This document shows positions 6,490 through 14,996 of a stretch of DNA of 64,000 bases, one piece after another. Origin of the DNA: CAZXPY01 sp964643435 (lineage in GTDB: Bacteria; Patescibacteriota; Microgenomatia; Woykebacterales; RBG-16-39-9b); the NCBI GenBank assembly GCA_964643435.1, contig CAZXPY010000004.1, forward strand, positions 45,662 through 109,661, written 5' to 3'. The position numbers and the translations under genes are program-made. Every line of letters starts with the position of its first letter. Position 1 is the stretch's first letter. Under the pieces are notes generated by a model. It saw only the letters and a program-made list of their open reading frames with translations, did not search any database and had not been told where the DNA came from.

Positions 6490-7095
6490 ATGTCCCGTAT
6501 TCTGTCCAGCTCCCTGATTTTTTTGGGATGGTTCTTTGTTTCGGCTCTTTTGATATTAGCCAGTTTTTTACTAGTGCTTACCAAAACCTTTGATAAGAAA
6601 ATTATTGATTATCCATCCAAACAGATGGGGGAAAATATTACGTACACTACTTATCTAACTTCTCCACCACTGCTGAATACTTTTTCGGCAAATTTTGAAA
6701 AAAATGATGCGCGTACTTTGTTAATAGAAAAATTTTTGGAGGAAAACAACTCGCCAATGAAAGGATTGGGGCAATTCTTTGTAGAAACAGCTGATAGATT
6801 TGGGCTCGATTGGAGATTGTTGCCGGGAATTGCAAAAAAGGAATCAAATCTAGGTAAGGTTTTACCTAAAAGATCTTTTAATGCTTTCGGTTGGGCGATC
6901 TATGCAGAAAGGAACAGCGGTGCGGTTTTCTCTAGTTGGGAAAGCGCTGTTGAGAAAGTTGCAAAAGGGTTGAAAACAGATTATATAGATAAGGGCTTGA
7001 CCACGCCAGATCTAATAATGAGAAAATATACGCCGCAAAGTAAGGGAAGTTGGACCCAAGATGTGAACGCGGCGATGGATGATATTGATAGATAG
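6490..7095 (+). CDS. Membrane-anchored lysozyme/glucosaminidase-like protein
   Basis: 201 residues. An N-terminal transmembrane helix (about 10-33) is followed by a linker and a lysozyme-like helical domain: GLGQFFVETADRFGLDWRLLPGIAKKESNLG carries the Glu of the ESN motif typical of the transglycosylase/glucosaminidase fold, then NAFGWAIY and SWESAVEKVAKGLKTDYIDKGL. It probably cleaves or binds peptidoglycan glycan strands outside the cell. It lies just upstream of the peptidoglycan-amidating murT-gatD pair. Catalytic activity is not proven from sequence. Confidence 0.75.
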   Translation: MSRILSSSLIFLGWFFVSALLILASFLLVLTKTFDKKIIDYPSKQMGENITYTTYLTSPPLLNTFSANFEKNDARTLLIEKFLEENNSPMKGLGQFFVETADRFGLDWRLLPGIAKKESNLGKVLPKRSFNAFGWAIYAERNSGAVFSSWESAVEKVAKGLKTDYIDKGLTTPDLIMRKYTPQSKGSWTQDVNAAMDDIDR

Positions 7096-7117
7096 CTAGA
7101 TTTAGAAACTAATTAAC

Positions 7118-7149
7118 AACTTCTGCTCCTAAAGCAGAAGTTTCTTTTT
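7118..7149 (+). terminator. Hairpin plus T-run abutting murT start
   Basis: AACTTCTGCT/AGCAGAAGTT 10-bp stem with 5-nt loop followed by TCTTTTT, immediately before ATG 7150. It looks like the terminator of the upstream gene, but no room is left for a murT leader, so murT is either read through this hairpin or translated from a transcript starting almost at the ATG. Confidence 0.75.
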
Positions 7150-8529
7150 ATGAATTTAAGAACAACAGTTGCTTTAAATTTGGGTAAATTTCTAATTTTC
7201 TTAATTAAGGCTTTTGGAGGTGGCGCTACAAGCGCACCAGGACTTTTGGCCGAAATAATTGATCCCCAAATTTTAACTAAACTATCAACTAATTTTGAGG
7301 CTGGGGCGGTTTTAATAACTGGAACTAACGGTAAAACAACTACTTCCCGGATCTTAAGTTCAATCTTGCAAACTGCCAATTTGCAAATTGTGCATAACCG
7401 ATCTGGATCAAATTTAACCAGAGGATTGATAACCCAATTAATAAAAGCCGCTACGAGTAGCGGTAAGATAAAAGAAGATCTAGCTTTATTTGAAGTTGAT
7501 GAAGCGACTTTACCGAAGGTCGTAGCCGCAATTCACCCAAGGGCAATTGTAATCAATAATCTATTTCGAGATCAACTTGATCGGTATGGTGAGGTTGATA
7601 TTATTCGTAAGAAATGGTCAGATGCTCTGCGCTTTTTAAGTAAGGAGACAACTTTAATTTTGAATGGTGATGATCCTTCGGTAGTAAGTCTAGCGAAAAA
7701 CGTAAAAACTAATATTTTATTTTTTGGCTTAAAAGATAAGAGAAATATTCTCAAAAAAGCTCCTCACGCGGTTGATGCCCTTCTTTGCCCAGAATGTAGC
7801 AGCGAACTTAAATTTGATTATTTTTACATTTCTCATATGGGTAAGTTTTTTTGTCCGAACTGTAAATTTTCCCGACCACAGGCCCAAATTTCCGCGAATT
7901 TTATAAAGCTTTTCGGTCCTGACAATACAAACGCCCGCATTTTTGTTGGGGATAATGGTTTTGAAATTAATCTAAAATTGGGGGGTCTGTATAATATTTA
8001 CAACACCCTCGCTGCAGTTTCCGCCGCGGTCTGTTTAGGTTTAAACCTACCTCAAATTAAAGAAGGCCTAGACAAATTCGAAGTCGCTTTTGGTCGTTTA
8101 GAGAAAATAAAAATAGGGGAGAAATATATAACTAGCGCCTTGGTAAAAAATCCCGTGGGTTTTAACGAAACCCTAAGGCTGTTATTTTCGGATAAAAAGG
8201 AAAAAAATCTCCTTATTATTATTAATGATTTAACCGCGGATGGAAGAGATGTCTCTTGGCTTTGGGATGTTGATTTCGAGACCCTAAAAGATTTTGAAAA
8301 TACAGTTACGGTTTCGGGAACAAGATATTTAGATATGAAACTAAGACTTAAATATGCCCAAATTACAAATGTAGCTTCGTATCAAAATTTAGAGGAAGCC
8401 TTTCAAGAAGCCCTTCGAGAGACTAAAAAAGAAGAGACTCTTTACATACTTCCAACCTATACTGCCATGCTAAAATTAAGAGAGATATTAGCTAAAAAAG
8501 GACTAGTTAAAAGATTTTGGGAGGATTAA
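7150..8529 (+). CDS. murT: Lipid II isoglutaminyl synthase subunit MurT
   Basis: MurT activates the D-Glu of lipid II so that GatD-derived ammonia converts it to D-isoglutamine. The 459-residue protein has a Mur ligase middle domain with ATP loop GTNGKTTT (about 58-65), a RibbonCys-type zinc insert (CPECSSEL...CPNC, about 212-238) characteristic of MurT rather than MurE/MurF, and the C-terminal DUF1727 domain (ALVKNPVGFNETLRLL, NDLTADGRDVSWLWDVDFE). gatD follows 8 nt downstream, as in Staphylococcus and Streptococcus. This implies amidated peptidoglycan in this organism. Confidence 0.95.
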   Translation: MNLRTTVALNLGKFLIFLIKAFGGGATSAPGLLAEIIDPQILTKLSTNFEAGAVLITGTNGKTTTSRILSSILQTANLQIVHNRSGSNLTRGLITQLIKAATSSGKIKEDLALFEVDEATLPKVVAAIHPRAIVINNLFRDQLDRYGEVDIIRKKWSDALRFLSKETTLILNGDDPSVVSLAKNVKTNILFFGLKDKRNILKKAPHAVDALLCPECSSELKFDYFYISHMGKFFCPNCKFSRPQAQISANFIKLFGPDNTNARIFVGDNGFEINLKLGGLYNIYNTLAAVSAAVCLGLNLPQIKEGLDKFEVAFGRLEKIKIGEKYITSALVKNPVGFNETLRLLFSDKKEKNLLIIINDLTADGRDVSWLWDVDFETLKDFENTVTVSGTRYLDMKLRLKYAQITNVASYQNLEEAFQEALRETKKEETLYILPTYTAMLKLREILAKKGLVKRFWED

Positions 8530-8537
8530 TAGAATAA

Positions 8538-9269
8538 GTGAAACTTGTGATTGGTTATCTTTATTCGAAATTAATGAACACCTATGGCGATAGAGGTAAT
8601 ATTATTACAATTGCGCAACGTTGTGCTTGGCGTTCTATTGATGTAGACGTAAAAGAGATTGGTTTAAAAGAACCAATTAGGAACGATATCGATCTCTATT
8701 TCTTTGGTGGTGGTCAAGATCAGTCACAAATTATTTGCTCAAAAGATTTAATTTCCACCAAAAAGGCGGTTTTAGTAGAAGCTGCCCAAAGTAACATTCC
8801 TATGCTATTAATTTGTGGCGGCTACCAATTATTTGGTCATTATTACCGACCAAAAAACGGCGAAGAAATTGAAGGAGCGGGAATTTTAGATGCTTTCACT
8901 ATTGGTGGTGAAACGAGAATGATCGGCAATATTGTAATTGAATTAAACAAACAATTAAGTATTAATGACCCGACAACTTTAGTGGGCTTTGAAAATCATA
9001 GTGGAAAAACATTTTTAGGTAAAAAAACGGAGCCCCTAGGAAGAATCATTCGCGGTAGTGGTAATAATGGAGAGGATCGAACCGAAGGTGCCTACTATAA
9101 AAATGTCTTTGGTTGTTATCTACACGGACCTCTTTTGCCAAAAAACCCTTTGTTTGCTGATTTTTTAATTGAGAAAGCTCTGGGTAGAAGAAATAAATAT
9201 TTTTCCTTAAAAGAACTAGATAATTCGCTGGAACTAGAGACTCACAATTTCGTAAAAAATAATTTGTAG
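8538..9269 (+). CDS. gatD: Lipid II isoglutaminyl synthase subunit GatD (glutaminase)
   Basis: Class I CobB/CobQ-like glutamine amidotransferase, 243 residues, GTG start. It begins with GYLYSKLMNTYGDRGNI, typical of GatD. The nucleophile Cys is in MLLICGGYQLFG (about 93) and the catalytic His in GCYLHGPLLP (about 198); FFGGGQDQ and GFENHSGKT complete the active site. It supplies ammonia to MurT for lipid II amidation and forms an operon with it (8 nt gap). Confidence 0.95.
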   Translation: MKLVIGYLYSKLMNTYGDRGNIITIAQRCAWRSIDVDVKEIGLKEPIRNDIDLYFFGGGQDQSQIICSKDLISTKKAVLVEAAQSNIPMLLICGGYQLFGHYYRPKNGEEIEGAGILDAFTIGGETRMIGNIVIELNKQLSINDPTTLVGFENHSGKTFLGKKTEPLGRIIRGSGNNGEDRTEGAYYKNVFGCYLHGPLLPKNPLFADFLIEKALGRRNKYFSLKELDNSLELETHNFVKNNL

Positions 9270-9328
9270 CCACTTGAATTAATACTAACTATAACTAATA
9301 ATTTATCTTTCCTGCCGGAAAGGTAGAT

Positions 9329-9901
9329 CTGGTAAGACTTTACTCTATTATTTTTCTTGGGTTACTTTTATCCCAAATAAATCCGGTTCTATCTTTTGAT
9401 AAATTAACCGCGCTACCAATAACTCAAAGCAATTTTACTAACCAAGAACAAACAAAGATAGAGGAAACAATTTTTAACACCCAGTTTTCTTCAGTCTCCC
9501 CAAAAAATTTCGAGCCGCCGGTTCAAATCGAGATACCAAAAATATTGCTCAACGCAAACGTAATTCAAGTTGGTGGTAGCCCTGGTAATTGGCCAGTACC
9601 AGAAAACCTACCAGCAACGGCTACCGCTGAAAGCGCTGTTGGTGGGAAAAATAATATTGCAATTTGGGGTCACCGCGATACAATTTTTTTACGATTGGGA
9701 GAATTAGAATTAGGTGATAAAATTATTACCAGCGACCAAGAAGAGATTAGAGAATATAAAATCGAGGAAATTTTCATTATAATCCCCAATAGTAACGACG
9801 GGACCTTTATGGAAGAAACACCCGATCAACGCTTAACTCTAATTACCTGCGACCCCATCGGCTCTACTAGCCGCAGGCTTATTATCACCGCTCGTCCTTG
9901 A
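9329..9901 (+). CDS. Sortase family protein (start codon unusual)
   Basis: The conserved C-terminal part has the sortase triad: His in IWGHRDTIF, Cys in LTLITCDP and Arg in SRRLIITA. Upstream the frame stays open to 9302 and encodes a hydrophobic leader (YSIIFLGLLLSQINPVLS) but contains no ATG, GTG or TTG before 9545, which would delete half the domain. A purine-rich GGAAAGG (9317-9323) 5 nt before CTG 9329 makes CTG the best start candidate; a sequencing error is the alternative. It probably anchors proteins to the peptidoglycan made by the neighbouring genes. Confidence 0.75.
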   Translation: MVRLYSIIFLGLLLSQINPVLSFDKLTALPITQSNFTNQEQTKIEETIFNTQFSSVSPKNFEPPVQIEIPKILLNANVIQVGGSPGNWPVPENLPATATAESAVGGKNNIAIWGHRDTIFLRLGELELGDKIITSDQEEIREYKIEEIFIIIPNSNDGTFMEETPDQRLTLITCDPIGSTSRRLIITARP

Positions 9902-9974
9902 ATTGAATTCACCTTTTTGTTAAAATTAACTTAAAATTTCTAAATTTTGCTTTTTAAATTTTGAATTTACTCCC
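9902..9974. other. AT-rich spacer before tRNA-Leu locus
   Basis: Very AT-rich and holds no gene. A TTGTTA/TAAATT pair spaced by 18 nt could be the tRNA promoter, but this is weak. Confidence 0.3.
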
Positions 9975-10067
9975 GGGCATGTGGCGGAATAACACGCTTT
10001 GTATTTTCGTCCAAGGACTCAAATACTCTCGCGTGTTGGGCCACAAGGTGTGGGCATGTGGCGGAAT
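9975..10067 (+). repeat. tRNA-Leu 5'-end duplication around a 54-nt hairpin element (copy 2)
   Basis: GGGCATGTGGCGGAAT is present at 9975-9990 and 10052-10067, the second being the start of tRNA-Leu(UAG). Between them lies the 54-nt hairpin element (9991-10044), identical to 5521-5574 except for one base, plus 7 nt. GTGGC in the first tRNA copy can also pair with GCCAC at the element's end, extending the stem. Confidence 0.9.
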
Positions 10068-10136
10068 GGTATACGCGTACGGCTTAGGACCGTATTCCTT
10101 TACGGATTGGGGGTTCGAGTCCCTCCATGCCCACCA
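10052..10136 (+). tRNA. tRNA-Leu(UAG)
   Basis: 85-nt class II tRNA: acceptor GGGCATG/CATGCCC (perfect), anticodon stem TACGG/CCGTA with loop CTTAGGA (anticodon UAG, 10085-10087), long variable arm, T arm GGGGGTTCGAGTCCCTC and encoded ACCA. It reads CUN codons. The 5' 16 nt are duplicated 77 nt upstream. Confidence 0.95.
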
Positions 10137-10156
10137 TTAAAATCTTCGTAAGCTAC

Positions 10157-10186
10157 TTGAAAACAGTTTCTTATCAAGTTTATAAT
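10157..10186 (+). promoter_or_regulatory. Promoter of RnfD-like gene
   Basis: TTGAAA (10157-10162), 18 nt, TATAAT (10181-10186); ATG at 10200, so the leader is about 6 nt. Confidence 0.65.
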
Positions 10187-10199
10187 TAAACTACCTTTA

Positions 10200-10982
10200 A
10201 TGAATTTTTTCACAAAGTTGTTAAACAGGTTTGGTTTAAAAATCACTGTTAAAACCTATCTTTTTACACTGCTTTTAACTTTATATTTACTCGCCCTAAT
10301 TTACACCGAGTTTGAAACTGTTTGGCAGCAAACATTTTTAGCGGTAGCGACGGCGGTCGTTTTGGATTTAGCTTTAAATTGGTACCGAAAGAGAAGTTTC
10401 TTTCTGCCTGATAGCGCGCTAATTTCTGCTTTTATAATTAGTATGGTTCTGGCAACTTCTCAACCTTGGTATATTCCGGTTTTTGCGGCTTCCTACGCAA
10501 TTTTTTCTAAGCATTTTATCGCAATAAAAGACAGACATATTTTCAATCCAGCAAACTTAGCAATTTTTACCAGTATTTATCTCTTCAATACTTTTGATGA
10601 GTGGTGGGGTGCTTCAAATATCTACGTAATTATTTTAGGCGGGCTTTTTGTTATGGGAAAATTACGAAGAATTTATTTACCAGTCACTTTTTTACTTACT
10701 TTTCTACTGCTACTTTTTATTTCGAAACCAGCCGGTTTTCTAACTTCAACTATTTCTAATTATGCCCTTTTCTTTTTTGCTTTTATAATGCTTCCAGAAC
10801 CGCAAACTTCACCCCTGAAAACTCAAAGTAAAATAATTTTTGCCCTTCTGACCGCCTCCCTTGCCTTTATTTTTTACTCTTTTGGAATAAGATCATATTT
10901 TATTACGGCCCTTCTCCTAGCTAATGGTTTCGTTCCATTAATGAATTACTTTACAAATAGTTCTAAACCCAATGAAAATTAA
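10200..10982 (+). CDS. RnfD/NqrB-like membrane protein
   Basis: 260 residues with about eight to ten hydrophobic helices. HIFNPANLAIFTSIYLF and FIMLPEPQTSP resemble the conserved NPAN and T-E/P-x-T-x-P segments of the NQR2/RnfD/RnfE family, which binds FMN covalently in redox-driven ion pumps. No other Rnf or Nqr subunit is present in the window, so it may be a stand-alone flavin- or membrane-related member rather than part of a complete pump. Its end overlaps the next gene by 11 nt, indicating translational coupling. Confidence 0.65.
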   Translation: MNFFTKLLNRFGLKITVKTYLFTLLLTLYLLALIYTEFETVWQQTFLAVATAVVLDLALNWYRKRSFFLPDSALISAFIISMVLATSQPWYIPVFAASYAIFSKHFIAIKDRHIFNPANLAIFTSIYLFNTFDEWWGASNIYVIILGGLFVMGKLRRIYLPVTFLLTFLLLLFISKPAGFLTSTISNYALFFFAFIMLPEPQTSPLKTQSKIIFALLTASLAFIFYSFGIRSYFITALLLANGFVPLMNYFTNSSKPNEN

Positions 10983-11742
10983 ATTTTTAGGCACTGCTGC
11001 TGGTTGGCCTCTTCCCCGTTTGGGCTGCAATTGCCAAATATGTATTTCAAAAAATCCTAAGGACATTCGAAGCCGCACCCAGATTTTAATAAACGATTAT
11101 TTATTGCTTGACGCTGGCTTTGATACTTATCTTCACTTGAAAAATAATATCAGAGCAAATAAATTAAAGGCGGTTGCTATTTCTCACGAACATCCTGACC
11201 ACACTGCCGGTTTTTGGGACTTAAGTAAAATTTATAATCGAGAAGAAAAATTAAAACTTATTATCGCCGCAAAGACCTACAGAAAAATTAGGAAAGTGTA
11301 TTTAACGACTGCCTTTGAAGCACTAGCCGAAATGGAGAAAGATGCATTTGAAGCTGGCAGCTATAAAGTTGAAATTGGGGATTTAAAGGTTCAACTCTTA
11401 CCGGTAAATCATACTGATTCATCTTATGGAATCTTGGTTACGGAAGGTAAAAGAAGTTTATTTTATGCGCCTGATTTCTTAACTTTGCCCGAAAGTACAA
11501 TCACCAAAGTTAAGAAAACCGAAATTATTTTAATGGATGGTTCTGACAAAAAACCTACCTTTAATCATCAATCAATAGATCAAGGTATTGTACTTGGAAA
11601 GAAGCTAGCAGCAAAAAATATTTATTTTGTTCATATCGGCCACAACACTTTTCCTCACAGGGAATTTGAAAGTTACGTCTTAAAAAAAGGCGGGAGCAAT
11701 CTTCACATACCCTATGATGGATTAGAAATAACCCTTTCCTAA
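10972..11742 (+). CDS. MBL-fold metallo-hydrolase, PhnP-like
   Basis: 256 residues. KIKFLGTAAGWPLPRLGCNCQIC with a Cys cluster near the N-terminus and SHEHPDHTAG (HxHxDH zinc motif, about 75-84), then LPVNHTDSSYG, a metal-binding Asp in FYAPDFLT and a final VHIGHNTFPHREF. This layout matches PhnP/RNase Z-like phosphodiesterases. It probably hydrolyses a cyclic or small phosphodiester; the substrate is unknown because no C-P lyase genes occur nearby. It overlaps the RnfD-like gene. Confidence 0.82.
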   Translation: MKIKFLGTAAGWPLPRLGCNCQICISKNPKDIRSRTQILINDYLLLDAGFDTYLHLKNNIRANKLKAVAISHEHPDHTAGFWDLSKIYNREEKLKLIIAAKTYRKIRKVYLTTAFEALAEMEKDAFEAGSYKVEIGDLKVQLLPVNHTDSSYGILVTEGKRSLFYAPDFLTLPESTITKVKKTEIILMDGSDKKPTFNHQSIDQGIVLGKKLAAKNIYFVHIGHNTFPHREFESYVLKKGGSNLHIPYDGLEITLS

Positions 11743-11743
11743 C

Positions 11744-11772
11744 TTGACAAAAGGCTCTTTTACCAATAAGAT
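11744..11772 (+). promoter_or_regulatory. Promoter of matrixin-like protease
   Basis: TTGACA (11744-11749), 17 nt, TAAGAT (11767-11772), ATG at 11781: 8 nt from -10 to start, hence leaderless. The same TTGACA-17-TAAGAT arrangement recurs at 16056-16084. Confidence 0.7.
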
Positions 11773-11780
11773 ATATTTAG

Positions 11781-12572
11781 ATGTTAAAAAAACTTAGTAG
11801 GTCGCTTATTTCAATTTTTTTAATTGTATTTATACTTTCTTTTGGTAGTGGAGTAAGTGCTGGTTTTAATGCTCCCGAACCGCCAAAACCACCGACACCA
11901 CCCACACCGCCGCAAGGACCCCAACCACCGGCTATAGAAAAAATTGCTTTCGTTCACTTCCCAAGGCCGTTTTCGCCTGCCGCTAGTACTTCAACTTGCC
12001 CAGATCCTGACACTTGTCCGGATTATAAGTACACCCGTTATCACTGGGATTCTACTAGTCCAGCGGTAAATTACGTTTTAGATACTGCAAACCCTAACGG
12101 TTTAGAGGAAGCTACTTTGCAGGCAGCCGTCGCCGCTGGTTTTACTGCCTGGACAAACGCGGATAACAAAGTAACTTTCACCCAAGTCGCTGGTGAAGTT
12201 CCTGCAGATCCGGGTTTAACAGTGGATGGAAAAAATAGCGTCAGTTGGCGCTCTATCAGTTCTGAATTTCCAGGAGCAATCGGTGTTACTCTTGTTTGGC
12301 ACTATATCGGCAGTAAAATTATTTTAGAAGCTGATACTTTAATGAATTCAGATTTTCCTTGGTCGATAAACCCCGAAGGAGCTATTTTTACTGGTTCATA
12401 TGATGTTCAAAATATCGCCACTCACGAATTTGGACATTGGTTAATGTTGGGAGATTTGTATAAATCACGGGATCGGGAACTAACAATGTACGGTTATGGA
12501 TCCAAAGGCGAAACCAAAAAAGATAGTTTAGGTTACGGTGACAAATTAGGAATCCAAAGGATTTATCCGTAA
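11781..12572 (+). CDS. Secreted matrixin-like zinc metalloprotease
   Basis: 263 residues. Signal peptide (about 1-28), a proline-rich linker (PEPPKPPTPPTPP), then a metzincin-type catalytic domain: ALQAAVAAGFTAWTNADNKVTFTQV at the start and the zinc motif IATHEFGHWLMLGDL (HExxHxxxLGD form, around residue 215). Matrixin-like proteins in bacteria are extracellular peptidases. The Asp in place of the third His is seen in some bacterial members. It has its own promoter and terminator, so it is monocistronic. Confidence 0.85.
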   Translation: MLKKLSRSLISIFLIVFILSFGSGVSAGFNAPEPPKPPTPPTPPQGPQPPAIEKIAFVHFPRPFSPAASTSTCPDPDTCPDYKYTRYHWDSTSPAVNYVLDTANPNGLEEATLQAAVAAGFTAWTNADNKVTFTQVAGEVPADPGLTVDGKNSVSWRSISSEFPGAIGVTLVWHYIGSKIILEADTLMNSDFPWSINPEGAIFTGSYDVQNIATHEFGHWLMLGDLYKSRDRELTMYGYGSKGETKKDSLGYGDKLGIQRIYP

Positions 12573-12602
12573 ACTAGTTATTTAATAAATTAAACTTCAA
12601 AG

Positions 12603-12635
12603 AAGAGTTCACTAAAGTTGAACTCTTTTGTTTTG
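12603..12635 (+). terminator. Intrinsic terminator of the metalloprotease gene
   Basis: AAGAGTTCA (12603-12611) and TGAACTCTT (12619-12627) form a 9-bp stem followed by a T-rich run. Confidence 0.85.
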
Positions 12636-12660
12636 CAAAAAAGTAAATTGAGAGAAGCAA

Positions 12661-13083
12661 ATGAAGAAAGTTCTGGTATTTGGAACATTTGACAACCTTC
12701 ATAAAGGTCATTTAGATTTTTTTGGGCAAGCTAAATCTTTCGGTGATTATCTAATAGTTGTCGTGGCGAGAGATAAAAATGCACTGGCTGCCAAAAAATA
12801 TTCGCCGCTTCAAAACGAAAACACAAGATTAGAGAAGGTAGCGGCGGCGAATTTAGTTGACAAGGCGATTTTAGGTTCGCCAACTATGAATTATTACCAA
12901 ACTTTAAGAAGGCAGAAGCCAGCGGTTTTATGCCTTGGCTACGATCAAAAACCATCAATAAAAGGATTAAAAAAAGATTTAAAAGATCATAATATTACGG
13001 GGATAAAAATAATAAGGCTAAAACCTTATAAACCCAAGCTTTTTAAATCTTCAATTGTTAGAAAACAATATGATTCAAGTTAG
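12661..13083 (+). CDS. Cytidylyltransferase-like nucleotidyltransferase
   Basis: 140 residues with the N-terminal VFGTFDNLHKGHLDFF segment, whose HxGH is the catalytic motif of the cytidylyltransferase family. The length and ...LGYDQK...KLFKSSIVRKQY ending resemble TagD-type glycerol-3-phosphate cytidylyltransferases and archaeal FAD synthase RibL. The substrate cannot be decided. It overlaps the ABC transporter ATPase by 14 nt; a link to lipid or cofactor export is speculative. Confidence 0.8.
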   Translation: MKKVLVFGTFDNLHKGHLDFFGQAKSFGDYLIVVVARDKNALAAKKYSPLQNENTRLEKVAAANLVDKAILGSPTMNYYQTLRRQKPAVLCLGYDQKPSIKGLKKDLKDHNITGIKIIRLKPYKPKLFKSSIVRKQYDSS

Positions 13084-13729
13084 TAACGTTTACAAAAATT
13101 ACAACACTAAAAAAACAAAAATTGAGGTTCTCAAAGATGTCAACCTTAAAATAAAGGAGGGGGAATTTATCTCTATTCTAGGACCCTCGGGCAGTGGGAA
13201 ATCAACTCTTCTTAATCTAATCGGAGGTTTAGATCTTCCAAATAATGGCACGGTTTTAGTTGATGGCTTAGAAATTACAAGACTTGGAGATAAAGGGTTG
13301 GCAAACTTTCGAAATAAAACTGTGGGTTTTGTCTTTCAATTTTTTAATCTTCTACCAAGAGTAAGTGCTTTAGAAAACTGTATACTACCATTAATTTACA
13401 GTCCAACACCGGTTACAGACAAAAAAGCGAGAGCCCAAGATGTCTTGAAATTAGTTGGTTTAGAAAAAAGATTTAATCACAAACCAAGCGAACTTTCTGG
13501 GGGAGAACAACAAAGAGTCGCGATTGCTAGAGCCATAGTGGCCGATCCAAAAATTATTTTGGCGGATGAACCAACTGGAAATCTGGATTCAAAAACTGGT
13601 GAAGAAATTATGGAGATTTTTCTCGATTTGAATAAGAAGGGTAAAACAATAATAATGGTTACCCACGAAGAAACATTAGCTAAGAAAACCCATAAAATCG
13701 TAAAAATTAAGGACGGACAAATTTTATGA
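13070..13729 (+). CDS. MacB/LolD-like ABC transporter ATP-binding protein
   Basis: About 219 residues from ATG 13070 (the frame opens at TTG 13055, but the ATG gives the conserved MIQVSNVYKNY start). Walker A GPSGSGKST, Q loop FQFFNLLPRVSALENC, signature LSGGEQQRVAIARAI, Walker B IILADEPTGNLD and switch His VTHE are all intact. It energises the permease encoded immediately downstream (4-nt ATGA overlap). The type VII mechanotransmission family exports peptides, lipoproteins or antibiotics. Confidence 0.95.
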   Translation: MIQVSNVYKNYNTKKTKIEVLKDVNLKIKEGEFISILGPSGSGKSTLLNLIGGLDLPNNGTVLVDGLEITRLGDKGLANFRNKTVGFVFQFFNLLPRVSALENCILPLIYSPTPVTDKKARAQDVLKLVGLEKRFNHKPSELSGGEQQRVAIARAIVADPKIILADEPTGNLDSKTGEEIMEIFLDLNKKGKTIIMVTHEETLAKKTHKIVKIKDGQIL

Positions 13730-14946
13730 GACTTTTTTTTGAAAATATAAAAATTGCCGGTTACGCCCTTTTAAGCAACAAAGTAAGATCCTTCTTGACT
13801 ACACTAGGAATAATTATTGGGGTATTAACTATTAGTTTATTACTTTCGATTGCGCAAGGGGTAAGAAAAGGTATAACTACCCAGATTGAAGATTTGGGAA
13901 GTAATTTAGTGGCGGTAGTACCGGGAAAAATTTCCGGCAGTAGTGGCTTTAACCCTGCTTCTTCATTTGGCGTTAGTACTTTAACCGAAGATGATTTTAA
14001 TACTATTAAAACCAACCTAAAAGAGATTAAAAATCTTTCAATGGGTATGTTGGTTGCTGGTACTGTCAAACTTGAAGAAAAAATTTCTTCCTCATCTTTA
14101 ATTTTTGCAGGAACTGCGGAAATTATTAATGTCTTAAACGGTGAGGTAGCGGTAGGTAGGTTTTTTAATCAAGAAGATTTAGAAAGAAACGAAAAGGTGG
14201 TTGTTTTGGGTTCAGAGACTAAAGAGAAATTATTCGGAGGAGGTCAGGCAGTGGGAGAGGAGATAGAACTTAGAGGAACCCAATTTAAAGTTATTGGCGT
14301 TTTAAAACAAAAACAAACCACTCCTTCTTTTTTAGGAGCAAATTTTAATGATCTTGTAATGATGCCTATTACTACTGGTTGGGAGATCACTAAACTAAAG
14401 CAGATTTTTAGAATTATGATGCAAGCAAATACCTCTAGCGAGGTTAAAAACGTTAAGGACAAAGTTAATACTTTATTGTTAGCAAATCATAAGGGCGAGG
14501 AAGATTTTACTGTTTTAACTCAAGACGATATCTTAGGAATTGTCGGAAGTATTTTAAATATACTTACAGCGATGATTTCGGCAATTGCGGCTATCTCCCT
14601 TTTGGTTGGAGGTATAGGAATAATGAATATTATGATTATTTCTATTACGGAAAGAACGAAAGAAATTGGAATTAGAAAAGCGCTCGGAGCTACAAAAACT
14701 GATATTCTTTCTCAGTTCCTAACTGAAAGTGTAATATTAAGTTCCATTGGTGGCATATTTGGAATTTCAATTTCATTTCTAATCTCTCAATTAATAAGTA
14801 ACTATAGTCAGCTACCAATTTATCTAACAAGTAAGATAATTCTCTTGTCTTTAGGCTTTTCGATTGTAGTAGGAATAATTTTTGGTATTGCACCAGCAAT
14901 AAAAGCGGCTAACAAACAGACCGTCGAAGCACTGCGTTACGAATAG
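13726..14946 (+). CDS. MacB-like ABC transporter permease
   Basis: 406 residues: one N-terminal membrane helix (LTTLGIIIGVLTISLLLSI), a roughly 220-residue extracytoplasmic MacB_PCD domain, then three C-terminal helices (FtsX domain) with the conserved GIMNIMIISITERTKEIGIRKALGATK and APAIKAANKQTVEALRYE end. It pairs with the preceding ATPase. No MacA-type periplasmic partner is adjacent, which is usual for single-membrane cells. The substrate is unknown. Confidence 0.95.
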   Translation: MRLFFENIKIAGYALLSNKVRSFLTTLGIIIGVLTISLLLSIAQGVRKGITTQIEDLGSNLVAVVPGKISGSSGFNPASSFGVSTLTEDDFNTIKTNLKEIKNLSMGMLVAGTVKLEEKISSSSLIFAGTAEIINVLNGEVAVGRFFNQEDLERNEKVVVLGSETKEKLFGGGQAVGEEIELRGTQFKVIGVLKQKQTTPSFLGANFNDLVMMPITTGWEITKLKQIFRIMMQANTSSEVKNVKDKVNTLLLANHKGEEDFTVLTQDDILGIVGSILNILTAMISAIAAISLLVGGIGIMNIMIISITERTKEIGIRKALGATKTDILSQFLTESVILSSIGGIFGISISFLISQLISNYSQLPIYLTSKIILLSLGFSIVVGIIFGIAPAIKAANKQTVEALRYE

Positions 14947-14996
14947 CTGTTTTCTCCGTTTTTTGCTAGAATTAAAAAAAGCACCAAGTATTTTAA

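Noticed and set aside
5505..10067. Prophage or integrative element attachment sites at tRNA-Leu
   Set aside because: Only 61-63 nt lie between the direct repeats and no integrase or phage genes are nearby; the Xer gene at 53401 is a housekeeping type.
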